From: Monocercomonoides exilis
Taxonomy: Eukaryota > Preaxostyla > Oxymonadida > Polymastigidae
Assembly: GCA_001643675.2 (NCBI GenBank)
Contig: LSRY02000031.1
Coordinates: 706,001-770,000 of the forward strand
Length of the DNA stretch: 64,000 bases
Direction: 5' to 3'
Of this stretch, positions 50,736 to 63,860 are shown one piece after another. Position 1 is the first letter of the stretch. Each line of letters starts with the position of its first letter. Both the position numbers and the translations under genes were made by a program. Under the pieces are notes generated by a model. It ran no database searches and was not told the origin of the DNA. It was given only the letters and a program-made list of their open reading frames with translations.

Positions 50736-53700
50736 TTATTTAAAGTCAAATGCCTCAATTTCATATTCTTGCTCACTTCGAAATAGTCCGTCTTTCTTTT
50801 CTTTCTCTTCAAAGGAATAAAAATTTTCATTTTTTGCTTCTTTTTCAGGTTCATTTTCAGGATCAATTTTTGATCCATTTTGTGTTTGTATCAGAGGCAA
50901 GGGAGATGTCAATGGTGAATACTCATTTTGAGACTGATAAGTTCGCAAATAAATGTCATCATTAATATCTGAATGAAAACAAGGCTTATCAGATATGTCG
51001 AAAGAGAGAAGAGAAAAAGAGGAAGAGGAAGAGGAAGAAGAAGAGGAAGAAGAAGGAAAAGAAGGAGGAAAAGAAGAATAAGTCTGAAGATTGAGGCAAT
51101 CTTCGATGAAATCAGAATAATAAGGGTTGGAGAAGGAAGAGATGGGAAGAGAGGAAGAAAATGAGGAAGCGAATAGAGATGCAAATGTTGAACAAGAAGT
51201 CGATGAAGAGGAAGAGGAAGATGAGGAAGATGATTGAGGCGAAGAAGAAGAAGAAGAAGAAGAAGAAGAAGAAGAAGAAGAAGAAGAAGAAGAAGGCAAT
51301 TCTTGTGTTGGAATTTGATCTTCTTTGTTTGCTTTCAATAAAGGAGGAGAAAAGTGCGGATGAATAGAAGGCGAAGAAGGATATGAATACGAAGACGAAG
51401 AAGAAGAGGAGGAGAAAATAGATGACGAATTAGAAGAAGCAGAAGAATTTGAAGAAGAATTAGAAGAATTAGAAGAAATAGGCGAAGGACTAAAAGATAT
51501 AGAAGAAGCAGAAGGAGCAGCCATTATTTTCAAAGAAGGCTCTGATTGTGAACGAATTTGTGATTGAGACTGAAGACAACGAGATAGTTCCATTTTTTGA
51601 GGAATTAATTGCTTTGTATGAAATTCTGATTGAAATCCAGGTTTAAATTGAAATTCAGATTGGATTTGAAATTGATGCTGAAATTGTTTTTGAGGTTGAT
51701 TTTGAAGATAATTTTGATATTTATGTTGATGTTTATGTTTATGTATATGTTGATACTGGCTTTGGCTTCGGTTTTGAAGTTGATTTTGTGCATAAAATTG
51801 AGGATGAAATTGAGGTTGAGGTTGAGGCAAAGGCATAGGTAAAGGTAAAGGCAAAGGCAATGAATAAGATGGAAGAATACCGCTAAATGCACGAGTAGCG
51901 GAAGGCTGTGAATTTTGATAAGGAAAAGGATAAGGAGAAGCATTAAAAGAAGAAGGTGAAGAAGGAATTGAAGAAGAAGAAGAAGATGCAAATGAATCAG
52001 AAGAAGCCGAAGAATTGGCTGCTGATAACGCTGTATGTTTAGACAAAGATGGCTTTGGAACAAATCTCGTTGAAATATCCTGATTAACATTGATTTGCTT
52101 TTCATATTGTTCATTCGAAGCTTTTGAAATATTCTTCTTATTCAATTCATCAGAAATGCAGTTTTCTTGCCTTTTTATCAAAATTTCGTTTTTCTTTGGC
52201 ATAATCTTCACATTCGTTTCATTCTTTGTGTTCTCTTCCGATTCAAAGTTTGTTTCCATTTTTGTTTCAATTTTAGTTTTTTGCATCGGTTTCAGTGTTG
52301 GAGCCACAAATTCAGGAGATTTGAGGAAAATCGGAGATTTTCCCTCTAATTCCCCTGGAGAAAATGATAATTTCTCCGTTTTTCCGATGAATTGCAAGTA
52401 TTTGTGCTCAATTTGTTTGATTTCTGCGTCAATTTTCTCTCTCTCAAGTTGAATGGTTTCTGGATCTTTTTGCTCATTTCGATAAATTTTCCTGTTTGTT
52501 CTGTGATTTGCATAGAAATCTTTTCCACTTTTAAGAATTTCCATTTTTTCTTCTCCTTTTCCTCCTTTTTCTTCTATCTCTTTCAGCATCTGCTCTTTCT
52601 TTTCTATTGCCAAACATCTATTTGAATTTATTCCAACATTATTTTCTTCTTCCTTCTCATTCTTCTTTGTCTTTAATTCACAACCAAATTCATCATCATC
52701 ATCATCATCATCAATAACAATAAATTGATCGTCATTTCCATGTTTCAAGCTTCCTAAATTAACAATTAACGGTTTTGCCGGCGAATTAACCTTTGAAAGT
52801 GGGACAGAAAGTTGCTGGGGCACCGACGGAATTATCGGAACATATTTATTTTTCAATGAAAAATTTTTGTTATTATTTTCAGTGTAAATACAGCCAAAAG
52901 CAGAATTTGATGAAATTTCACTGGATTTTGGTTGAAAATAGCTGGAAAACTTGTTTTGCTCATATTTCTCATTGTAAACATTATGTATATTATTATTTGT
53001 TTTCTGGTTGTATGTGATTTCTTCTTTTCTGTTTTTGTATGTTTTGTTTGCTTTTCCATTAGAATTTCCCGAAAAAATTGATTTTTTAGCTGAATTTCTG
53101 ATGGATTCTCTATCTTTATCACAAGGCAACAAGCATGAATTCAATTTTTCTTTGGCTCCAATAGAAAATTGTGATTGAAAGGAAGGCAAATAATTAGAAG
53201 AAGAAGAAGAAGAAGGAGGAGGAGAAGAACGATAAGGAGAGGGATAAGAAGAATAAGATGGAGGAGAAGGAGAAGATGAAGAAAGAGAAGAAGAAGAAGA
53301 AGAAGAACCTGAACAATAACTCAATACAGAACTTTTCGCATATTCATATGGCAAATCCAAAATTGGCTTAAATTTCACAGAAAATTCATTTTTTTCTCTA
53401 ATTTCACTGGAATTTGCTACCAAACGCCCCGGAAGCAGAATGCGAGGAGGCAAAACGGGAATTAATGGAGATGTGTCAGCAAAAAGGGAAGATTTAACAA
53501 TATTATCTGAAAGAACATCTGAATCATTGCGCTGTTCATTTCTTGCAGAAATTGAAGAATTTGGGTGAAGATTTGAAGAGAAAGAAGGTTTGAATTCTTT
53601 TTTGGTATTATTTTTATCGCTTATTTCTTCTTCTTCCTTTTCTACTTCTTTTTCTTCTTCCTCTTTTTCTTCCATTTTTACTGTAACTTTAATTTTTTCT

Positions 53701-54258
53701 TCTCTTTCTCTTTCTTCTCTTCCCTTTTCTCCCTTTTCTCCTTTCTCTTTTTCTTTCTCTTCTTCTTCTTCTTCTTCTTCCCTTTTCACTTCAACTTCAC
53801 CAAATGTATAAGAACATATAGAACCAAGTGAAGGCGAAGAAGACGATGGAAGAGGCAAAAGAGGCGATTGAGGCGATTGAGGAGATTGAGGAGATTTTTG
53901 TATGCTTTCAAGCAAATTCACAGGTGAAAAGGTAGTTTTCATTGAATTTTGTTCAAAATTAACCGTTTTTGATGATTTTGATGATTTTGATGATTCTGTT
54001 GATTTTAATGAAGAAAATTGAGGATATTGAGAAGAATAACAAGATGTTTGATAATCAATTGCATTTGAAGAAGGCTGAAAAGAATTGTTTGAAGAGGAAT
54101 ACGAAAATACGCTGGAAGCTGGTTTTTCTGATGTGCTTACAAGTACTGGTGAATATGACTCAGAAGAAGGAGAATATCTTTGAATGGGCTGAGAAGAAGA
54201 AGAAGAGGAGGAGGAAGAAGAAGAGGAAGAGGAAGAAGAGGAGGAAGAAAAAGAGGAA

Positions 54259-54293
<35 letters not shown>

Positions 54294-55593
54294 AGAAGAA
54301 GAAGAAGAAGAAGAAGAAGAAGAAGAAGAAGAAGAAATGGAAGAAGAAGAGGAAGAAGGAGGAGGAGGAAAAGAAGAAGAAAAAGACGATGAAGACGATG
54401 AAGAAGACGAATAACAAGAAGAATTTGAGGAGGAGGAGGAAGAAGATGAAAATTTTCGAAAATAGTTCGATTCTTCTCCTTTTTCTCTTCCTTTCTTCCA
54501 ACTCATTCTGTTTTTCCATTTTAATTTTGAATGGTTCATCGTATTTCTAACAGAAGACGAAAAATGATAGCATTTCTCATACGTTCTGCTCATTTTCGTC
54601 GTTTTATAAGAATCTGCCTTGTTTTCTCTCGCTTTTTGCCATTTTGAGTTGGAATGTTTGCAAAAACGCGAAGCAAAAAACGGCAAAACGAAAGACGGCG
54701 GATAACCTGGCGGATTTGCCTGCACAACACGGAAAAACGGATCATTTGTTTCTTGTGAGACTTCAGGGCTTAGAGAACTTTGAGTGTTCTGAGAAGAATG
54801 AGAAGAAAGATGAGAAGAAAGATGAGAAGAATAAGACCGATGAAGAGTATGTTTTCTCGTTTCACTTTTGGAAACATGATAACTTTGGCAACTTTGGCAA
54901 CTTTGTTGTTTTTGATAGTTTTGACAGTTTTGATTGCTTTGATAACTTTGCCTGATGCTATTTTCGTGATTCTCTCTTTCTTCTTCCAACAGCGCTTCCT
55001 CCACTTCTTTCGAAATCGCATCAAAAATCGTTTTTTCGACCTCCACTTTTGAGGGAATTTCAGATTTCTCATAAAAGATAGGAATAAAAGGCACAGGAAT
55101 TGGGGTCAGCATCTCTTCGTAGCTGTGCACATGTGTTCCTTCGCACATTCGGAACAGCCGAACAGAAATCGTTTTTGTGCCGATCTTCTTCTTGTTCAGC
55201 AGCTCAACCGCCATTTTGGCTGACTCAGAGTATTTGAACCGGATGAAGCCATATTGAAGAGATTCGCCCGTTCTGGCTGATATCTGAATAAAAAAAATTT
55301 TTTATTAAATAGAGAATATTTTAAAATTAAAACAAAAAAACAAAATGAATCATGAAAATAAGAAGGAGAAAAAGAAGAATAAAACGAAATAAATTCAAAA
55401 GAAAAAATTAAATAAAATTAAAAAGAAACATTTGAATTAAATCAAAAGAGAAAATTGAAAACCACACCTGAATGTTAGCGTAAGTTAAAGGCCCAAAATT
55501 CGCGAATATTCTTGCAAAGCGTTCAGTTGATATGTACTGCGGGATGTGGTTGACTGCAATTCCAAAGGGATCGTTATCACCAGCCTTCAGCAT
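50736..55593 (-). CDS. Large RRM-domain protein with long serine and low-complexity regions
   Basis: Exon 1 (55468-55593) and exon 2 (50736-55283), separated by a 184-nt intron (donor GTGTGG, acceptor TTATTCAG), give 1557 aa. The splice rebuilds one RNA-recognition motif: RNP2 IAVNHI (12-17) in exon 1 and RNP1 YGFIRFKY (53-60) in exon 2, followed by MAVELLNKKKIGTKTISVRL. The remaining 1450 residues are disordered: serine runs coded by GAA/GAG-type repeats on the plus strand, glutamine-rich QPQPQFHPQFYAQNQLQN-like segments, glutamate-rich stretches, and FIVIDDDDDDDEF, which looks like a SUMO-interacting motif. A role in RNA binding, perhaps in granules, is inference. Read from 55214 alone, the protein would lack half the RRM. 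Confidence 0.88.
51241..51294 (+). repeat. (GAA)n microsatellite coding for poly-serine
   Basis: A GAA-type triplet run on the plus strand, TCT/TTC on the coding strand, in frame within the RRM gene. Length changes would alter the poly-Ser tract without breaking the frame. Confidence 0.9.
54190..54455 (+). repeat. GAA/GAG/GGA repeat tract coding for the main poly-serine domain
   Basis: About 265 bp of impure GAA, GAG and GGA triplets with a pure (GAA)n core near 54275-54335. It encodes the longest serine run of the RRM protein. The large open frames in other phases here are repeat artefacts. Confidence 0.9.
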
Positions 55594-58500
55594 CCTTTTC
55601 TTCTTTGAATCGAAAGAAGAAGAAAATAAAACATTAATTGCACAGATTTATCGCAATTCGAGAAATACACATGAAATAAACAGTAACGCAGAGGAAATAG
55701 AGAAAACGCAAAAAACAAACTTGTATGCCTCGAGGTTGGAGAAGATCAAATGCAACTCAAAACAAATAGAAGATAAAAATGGGTGTGCATCAGATTTCTT
55801 GAATTATTGAAAATGCCGGAATCTCCTCAAAAATATTAAACGAAAACTGCGAAAATGTCACTTGGAAACGAAAGAAATAGATAAAATTTCTTTTATCCCT
55901 CGGATGAATGACATATTCATTTGAAGAAGAGAATAATGGAATTAAAATAGAAATAATCTTCTTTTCAGAAAAATTGAAGAAAGCAAATAATTCATTTCAT
56001 TTTCAATTTTTCATGATTCAACATTTTCCAGCACTTTTCTTTCTTCATATCATAAAGAGCGCATTGTTCCATTCTGAAAAAAAGAACTCCCAAAAATGCA
56101 AAATTCCATTCATCAGTGTGTGCATCCGCATTTTTTTGCTGATAGTTGAGTTGCATAAATTGATGTCGATTTTTCACGTTAATAAGTTCTGACAAAATAA
56201 TGCATTTTTTCTTTCAAAATACTCTTTCTCATTTCATCCAAAAGCAAATAAAAATCTCCTTTAAGCTTCAAAAAATGCTTTCATATGGAATTCAAAGATC
56301 ATAAGGACGTTTTTCTTTTCAATCACTTTTTAAATTTTCTAACTTTTTCGATTCTCTTCTTTGTTTTTGACTTCAATATTTCAATTTCATTGCAAACGTT
56401 CAATTTATAATTCGCAATCGAATCTTTTCAATTGTTTTCAGAACAATCCTAATTATAATGCTGCAATAATTTCACTGAATCAAATGAGCAATAATTCAAC
56501 TCAAAAAGATAACTCACTTGTAAGCATTGTAAAAGTGCATCCACAAAGTTGCGTTGTTTTCTGCTTCACTTGAAAGTGAAAAATGTCGACCTTCTTCTTC
56601 TCATTGATGCTATTTTCCGTGAATGCCAAACATATTCATTCAATTTTGATGAATTTCTGAAACTGTTTTCTTTGAAAATCTGTTCTTCTCTTTCATTCTG
56701 TTTTCAACTGAAACAACACATCACATAAATACAAATTCTTCACATTATTTCACTAGTGTTATCCATTGAAGGTGAAAATATGAAAAATTGGAGATGTAAG
56801 TGACAGTAAAATCGTTTTTGATGATCAATTTCTTATGAAAACAAAAGTTGTGAAATCTTCACATCATTTATTTCCATATAAATCATTGGACATTGTGAAA
56901 GGGTAACAATGAACAAAGAAATTGAAAAGTTGAATCCTTTTGAAATCATTTTAATTATTGACATCTCCCCTCACTGAATGTGAAAGATAATCAACCAGAT
57001 CCTTCAGGAACATTCAAGGAAGAAGGATTGGTTGAATTGAAATCGATTGCAATATGCATCATATACTGATTATCTCTCGTAAGTTGGAATATCACATTCT
57101 ACCAAGAAGTTGAAGAGAAATGCGCTTAATGTTTCTTTTCAATCCCTTCATTCTTCCTTTTGATGTGTGGAAATATTCCGAATAAATATCAATTTCTTTG
57201 TTTCCATTTTGAAACATTCTTCAATCGATCCACCTGATTTGTTGACTTGTTCCACACTTAATTTGTAACTGTTATGAAAGGTTTTTTGTGGATTCAGCGA
57301 AATCACACTGCACAACAAACAATCAATGCATCGATCATCAGAAACATGTCTCGAAAGAATAACGCCTTCCATGCAATCCTTCTTCATGGCGTTCCAACTT
57401 GACTTTGTGTATTTATGTGCACAACAGAACACATGAAATTATCAACGGTAATCAATATTCAGTTTTTGAGATTCAGAAACACATTCTTGCAGATTATTGG
57501 AGATTTATACAACATTTATCGAAAATATCACATTCATGAAGATGACATGAAAAACATGTCAATTCTCGATAGAAAAGGCAATATCGAAGATGTTAAAGAC
57601 AAGAATGTTCATTATCCAACATCGAGAAATGAAATACCCTAATTGATGTTGTTGTTTTGCACAAAATTAACTGAATGTTCTTCATTTTGAATGAATGTGA
57701 AATGCCTTGAAAAACACCAATCATCAATGAGAACAAGACAGTCCGAATAAAGTAATATGTAGGTCAAGCATGCATACACTCTGTCACCTTTCATTATCTG
57801 CTTCAAATCATCCTATTCCAATGACTCATAAAAATTGCAAAATGAAAGTACTCCTCCACAGTCACTAACTTCACTATTCGAAAATTTACATTTGTTGATC
57901 CGAATGCTCGTTGAAATCAAATGAACGAATACCCTTCCTCCATATCGAATTTGTGAATAATATGAACAGATTGCATTGTTCACATTCATGAACTGTAGGA
58001 AATTTTAGTACACAATATATCTCTGCTGTTATTGCACACTATGTATCAGTTGAATACAAGTAACAAAACTGAAACTGTTGTAAAATGATTAACCATTCAC
58101 AAAAACAGAACCAATGAACTTAAATTTCACGTTCATTTATTTCATTAGAAAAAGTTATCTCAAATCCATTCACACTAAGTTATTGAAATGATTCTTCATG
58201 CATTGTATCGATTTTTTCCTTTAAAGATGCATTCACAAAATATTCACATTTCAGTGCTCCACTTAGAATGATTCAGAAATATTAGCAACATATGACCGTC
58301 ATATTGGCAGTTGTGAAAATATCCAATTCATCAATAAAGTGTTTCGTAAGCAAGTTTAAAAGTGTATCAATTCATTGAAATGATATTCACTGAATAGAAA
58401 CAAGCTGACTAGAACATGAAATATAGCGGTGAAATCTTTTCAACATTATTTTTGAAAAATACCTAGAAATAATTGGATGTGAAGAAGTATTATTCGATGG

Positions 58501-59443
58501 AAGATAATATAATGAATTTTCGAATGCGAATGTGTAGAATTGGCTGAAATTTCAAATTGATTATTTTCAGTAAAATATGATATCAAAATGATGAATCCAT
58601 CGCTCAAATGAAGAAGCTTCATATTTCAAATAACTGATATTGATCCAATGCAAAATATTTGAGTTTCTCAAATATGATTGCACAACTGACACATGCAATA
58701 TAATGAAGATGAGTTGCAATTTTGAGATGATAAAAATGAAATGATTCCATCTTTCATTAGGCTTGCCGCATTTGACAGTTGTTCAATTTTGATGTCCAAT
58801 TATTTTTTTCATTTTTTGATAGACTCTTACTCATCTCTTCCACATTAATCATCGTAATTTGTCACAAATGTGATTGATGAGTTTTTTCTCTCAAGTTGAA
58901 ACTCAACATAACGTTTCCTTTTCTTATGATGCACTTCAAATTGTGAATTGTAGATTTTACCATCAAACCTTTAACAGTTTGATCGCGACATTCACGAAAA
59001 CTCAAAGATTCATTTATCAATAAAATGCTTCATCTAGCGTAATTCAAATAATTCAACAATAACGAAATATTGATGTTTCAGGTATGTCGTTTGGATAACA
59101 CTGTCATCGTTCTCGTCATTATTCTACATTTACGGTAAAATTTTCTACAGTTTATCAACTGTTGAAATCAATGTCACTTATGGGTTATTTCGATCCTTCC
59201 GTTATTATTATATTTTCAGTTTTTCCGAATTCATAAAATGAAATAAAAAACAAAAATCAATCCATATTATTTTAAAGAATAAAAAAATTTCACGATCTCT
59301 ATGAAACAATCTTTTGTCAATTTTTTTCAAATAAAACCGAAAACGAAAGTAGGCGATGTGATTTTTTGCGAACATAAAACAAAACAATATTTAATGAAAA
59401 TGCTATAACTTTTAATTGAAATGAAAAAGAATCCTATTTGACT
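55594..59443. other. Long gene-poor region
   Basis: Nearly 4 kb without a supported gene. From about 56400 to 59250 the sequence is slightly less AT-rich and contains broken, surface-protein-like minus-strand readings, described separately. No RNA gene or transposon end was found. Confidence 0.45.
57148..57432 (-). pseudogene. Possible relic of a cysteine-rich surface repeat protein
   Basis: A 94-codon minus-strand open stretch contains CIDCLLCSVISL and NKSGGSIEECFKMETKK. The spacing of cysteines and the GG(S)I turn resemble beta-helix repeats of the giant proteins. Neighbouring DNA (56700-57100) gives similar but interrupted readings (ISKGFNFSISLFIVTLSQC). If real, it is a fragment of a further decayed family member; the evidence is only compositional. 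Confidence 0.28.
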
Positions 59444-60222
59444 TCACAAATCTTTCCATTTAGATCCGGTGTATTTTTCGAGAGGTTGAGTAAAGTAAGA
59501 AGTTCGACGAAAATTCGTTCGAGGTTTTCCTTCAATCGTTCCGCTCAATTCCATTGATCTTGTCTTCATAAATTCTTGAGCATCTTCAGAGTGCCCTGCT
59601 TCAGGCATCACAAATACTCGCTCTTTTGCAGGATCAGTACTGATGATTTCCCCAGTACAATCTCTCTCCAAGGGAGTAAAAGTAATATTTTTTCCATAAT
59701 CATGCTGCGTTGTTTCAAATTGATTTTCTTTCTTCATTGAACGAGTCTTAGTATTTGTTATATGAGTAGCGTAACTCAAAGTTGCATCAGTTGACTTTAA
59801 AGAAAAATAATTATTTTGTAAATATTTTGAAAATTTAAAAATATAATGAATATCAAAGATGCAACAAAAATGAAAAATATTAATTGCAAACCGGAGGCTT
59901 TGTTGAGCGAGGTTTTAGTCGATCAGGAGAGAAATCATCATGATAAACAGAATGTGATGTTATTCCTTCTGTTGACTGTCTTACAACAAACGGTGACGAT
60001 TTCAATTTTGAAGAAGTATCAATTTCAAATCCGCGAGATTTAAGCTTTTCTGTGTCTTCTTCAAGAACACGATCTTCAAACCTCACAATAGAAATTTTTA
60101 CATTTTTGAAGAATTTCGAAAATAAAGCAAGAAATAGGCAAAGATAAATATAAATGAATTACAAACCAATTTGCATATAAACATGATTTGCTATATGACC
60201 TAACACCCGGTGGTATTGTCAT
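59444..60222 (-). CDS. Small three-exon protein, possibly axonemal (microtubule-inner-protein-like)
   Basis: Exons 60167-60222, 59892-60081 and 59444-59794 give 198 aa; introns are 85 and 97 nt (donors GTTTGT, GTTTGC) with all phases matching. The start MTIPPGVRSYSKSCLYANWF and following EDRVLEED recall 'GNWxEER' seen near the start of CFAP107-type microtubule inner proteins. Later segments are rich in short Tyr/Phe-Pro-basic motifs (SHSVYHDDFSPDRLKPR; RRTSYFTQPLEKYTGSKW), as in many filament-like axonemal proteins. There are no catalytic motifs, signal peptide or membrane segment. The ciliary assignment is a guess from style; the gene model itself is good. It lies 242 bp downstream of the proteasome gene, same strand. 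Confidence 0.65.
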
Positions 60223-60464
60223 TAAGCACACTAAAAATGCAATGATAACCCCATTATGGAATTTTTTTGTCCTTCATTCAATTGTTTCAAATCTTCAATA
60301 AGCCACTTAAAGTGTAAAAAAAACAAATATTCTTTAAAATTTTTTATAACAAAACGTTTCAGAACCATTTATTGCAAAACAATTCAAATCACCCTAATTT
60401 TTCAAAAAAATTATTTCATATGTTAAAAATCAAAAAGAAAATCATCATAAATAGGAAGGCGAAT

Positions 60465-61839
60465 TTATTCAGTGAATGTTGATGATGCAATATCGAAATG
60501 CTTCGCTTTTTCCAACTGATATTTCGCGAAATTCATATAAGCACAATTATTCAACAGCAGATAGTTATGTATAATTTTTCAAAGTTTTTGATGTTCATTA
60601 AATAAACAGAAAATAAACCAAAACTTTATCATAAAATAAAAATATGAATATTGCAAACCAACTCAGCAACTTCCTCATCTGAATATTCCTTAAACTCCAT
60701 TCCAATGCCCACGGCTGCAACGCTGCATGTTGATGCATCCAATTCTTCGTCTCCGCTTGATGCTTGTAATGCATGCAGTACGTGAGATGTTAGCTGTTCC
60801 AGATTAGCTTTAAAAAAAAAAAAATAAATAATTGCATTGATTTTAAAGTTAAGAAGTCAAATATTTTAGATTGACAAAATTGAAGTTGAAAAAATAAGTT
60901 TGAAACATGAAATTTTGAAAGAAATTGAACTAATTTACAACCTTTTGGGAATGATTTGAAATGCCTTTCCAAATATGTTTTTGATGCCTGAGATCTTGCA
61001 CCCATCGCCTGTGCAAAATATTCTGTATAATTTCCTGCAGGATCCGCATAATACAAATGAGGTCCAGATTTCTATTAGAAATAAAGATCAAAAATTATTT
61101 TCTCATATGAAATGACAACTCTGAAAAATCAAACATCAACTCCGGTAATTATTAATCCAACGCCAAATGGTCTGCTTCCAAACCCCATTGTCCTTTTCTG
61201 TGCACCTGAACATATGAAGGGTTGCAATATTTATAAAAATGGAAGTCTTCTAAAAAAAAATACAAACGATTTGCAACTTGAACAACTAATCTAGAAGTAG
61301 GAATTGTTGTCTCATTTGTATATTTATGCCTCATACACGTATCTTTCATGTATTGTGACAATTTTCTTGCGTCCGCATTCAAACCTGGTTGAAATATGTC
61401 AAATAAAAAAATATTTATTGGTTATTTGTCATTATTCATTATGTAGGCATATTTTCAAACCAGAAATAACACAGCCTAACTGATCGTCAATCTTGTATAT
61501 TTTCTTTTGTGTCTCAACACGCTTATATGCTGCTAGAACAATCTATTTCAAAATGAAATTTAATTTTACGGAAAAATGAAGACAACGAGGTCAAACGTGA
61601 GTATCGGATCTTGCTGCAAGACATGCAGACCCTTGTTTGACAGCTTCCATTGCGTATTCCACTTGGAAAATTCTTCCCTGTGGTGACCATGTGCAAACAT
61701 CTTTATTAATAATTGTTTAAAAATATTTTTGCAAATCCAACAAATGCACGTGAATCCATGAAAATAAAATCAATTGTATGAATGCAACATTCAACGCTTA
61801 ATTTTTTTGCATACCATCATCGTAAATTGTTCGATACAT
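60465..61839 (-). CDS. 20S proteasome subunit alpha-6 (PSMA1 type), eight exons
   Basis: A structural alpha-ring subunit of the 20S proteasome. Exons: 61815-61839, 61597-61700, 61461-61542, 61268-61384, 61135-61205, 60942-61071, 60659-60807 and 60465-60515, giving 242 aa with every phase consistent. Introns are 54-143 nt; donors GTATGC, GTTTGA (three times), GTTTGT, GTTGTA and GTTTGC. The N-terminus has the alpha-subunit signature [20 protein letters not shown]. Alpha-6 is favoured by [37 protein letters not shown] and [15 protein letters not shown], which align with human PSMA1 in order. The C-terminus [15 protein letters not shown] is shorter than in human. It is divergent from the SH3-protein gene with 171 bp between the starts. 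Confidence 0.95.
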
Positions 61840-62010
61840 TCAATCAACAAAAGAAAAAAGATCACAAACATCATAAAATATTTTTTTGAACAAAAAATAT
61901 GAAAGAATACAAAGCAGATTTCATTGTTCAAAATTTAACCCATTCAAAATTTCCTTTTCATGAAAATTGAAAAAAGAAAAAGAAAATTATATATATTGGG
62001 TACATAAGCG
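61840..62010. promoter_or_regulatory. Divergent upstream region between PSMA1 and the SH3-protein gene
   Basis: 171 bp separate the start codons of the minus-strand proteasome gene and the plus-strand SH3 gene, so both promoters must be here or overlap the genes. It is AT-rich with no motif I can name. Confidence 0.4.
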
Positions 62011-63815
62011 ATGAAATCCTCCAAAGTGTTTAATCCAACTCACATTTTATTGCTTGATTACACAGGAGAAGAAGTTATAAATGTTTATTTGAAAAAGATG
62101 CTAATTATTATTCTAATTTTTACACTTTTTAGGCTCATTATTTAACAGCTAAAAAAGGTGAAAAAGTTGAACTTTTAAAGACTCTGGAATCAGGATGGTC
62201 GTTGTGCTTTTCGGCTGAAGGGAAAAAGGGATATTTGCCTTCATCTTATTTGAAAAAAATGCAAATAGAGGAACAAAAACGGTTTCAAAGTGTTGGAAAT
62301 AATGCAATGCCCACAACAAAAGAACAAAAGCAATTGCATGCAAGTTCAATTGAAACTGATAGACAAAATTCACCAGAATTTATTCCTTCAACAGTTCTCG
62401 GTGATTTTACTTCTGATGACGTTTGACACTTGATTTTTAACTTATCAAAGATTTTTATTATGTTTTTCAAATTTTCACAATTTATTTATTTAATTTGTGA
62501 CCACCGCATTCAAATAACACAGGATCGATTTCTATCTGTTAAGAAAGGAGATAGAGTTTTCTTTTTAAAATCTGAGAAAAATGGATGGGCAGCTTGCAGC
62601 AATCAAGAAGGCAAAAAAGGTTTTCATTATTTATATTTGCATTTTATTTTTTTAAATATTCATGGAATTTTAAATTCAATCTTTTATTGCTTAGGTTTTT
62701 TGCCTATATCTTACATTAAGATTCAAGATGGTGCGACTGGAGGTCTTTCTGATAATCCGACTACTGATTCGACACATTCTTCGAGTACACCTTCAACTCA
62801 CCCAACATCTTCTCCTTCTGAAAATGCACCGTATGTGTTATTTATTTATTTATTTTTATAACTTGAAAATAAATAATTATGTATTTTTATTTTCTTCTTC
62901 TTTTTTTGAATAACAACTGTATATGCAATTCAATTATTCTTTCCTTGTCTTTTCAATGGTGAATGTTATCATTGCACAATTTTATATATACGCTTGTCAT
63001 TATCTTTTTCATAGAGCACCAAAAGCATCTTCAAAACACAACGCTTCCCCTTCTTCTTCTTCTCCTTCTCCTCCTTCTCCTTCTCCTCTTTCTGCTTCCA
63101 CAAAAAGCCCCTCAACCACACCTTCTCATCATCTAACCCAATCTTCATTGAAATCTCCTTCTTCTTCAAATTCTTCTTCATCTTCTTTATCATCTTCTTC
63201 TTCAATTCCTCCAATACAGTCACAAGCATCATCTTCTTCTTCTTCTTCCTCTCCATCTCAAATAAATGCTCATCCTTCCACATCAACCACACGTCACTCA
63301 TCTTTGCCTCTTTCCTCTTCCACTTCTTCCTCCGTCCCCAGATTACGTCTTGATTCTACAATTGGTTCTTCTTCTTCTTCTTCCTCTTCCTCTTCTTCTT
63401 CTTCTTCCTCTCCTTCTTCTCTATCTTCTTCCCTTTCCCCTTCTCCTTCTCCTTCGCCCCTCTCCCTCACAGACAGATCTCCCAATCCAAACAGCATAAC
63501 CAGCCGTGCCTCTTCCATTTTCATCTCTTCTTTTGCCTCTCTCTCAAAATTGCGGTTTTACCTTTCTCTTCCTCTGAACTCTCAAATTGCTGCTGTGAAA
63601 GCTGATTACGATGCGAAAATGCAACAAGAGGAAGGAAGAAATGCAGGAGGAGGCGGCGGAGGTGGAGGTAATGTAAATTGATTAATTATTATTGTTGTTA
63701 TTATTATTCTAATTATTTTATTTTTGCTAATTATTTCTTTCTCTCTCTTTCTCTTTCTCTCTCTCAATTTCTCTTTCTATCTTTTTCTTTGTTATTTTTC
63801 GATTTCTTCTTCTTC

Positions 63816-63860
<45 letters not shown>

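Noticed and set aside
53969-54550. Lysine/arginine-rich plus-strand frame over the GAA repeats
   Set aside because: It is a product of the triplet repeat that encodes poly-serine in the RRM gene; no sensible N- or C-terminal sequence surrounds it.
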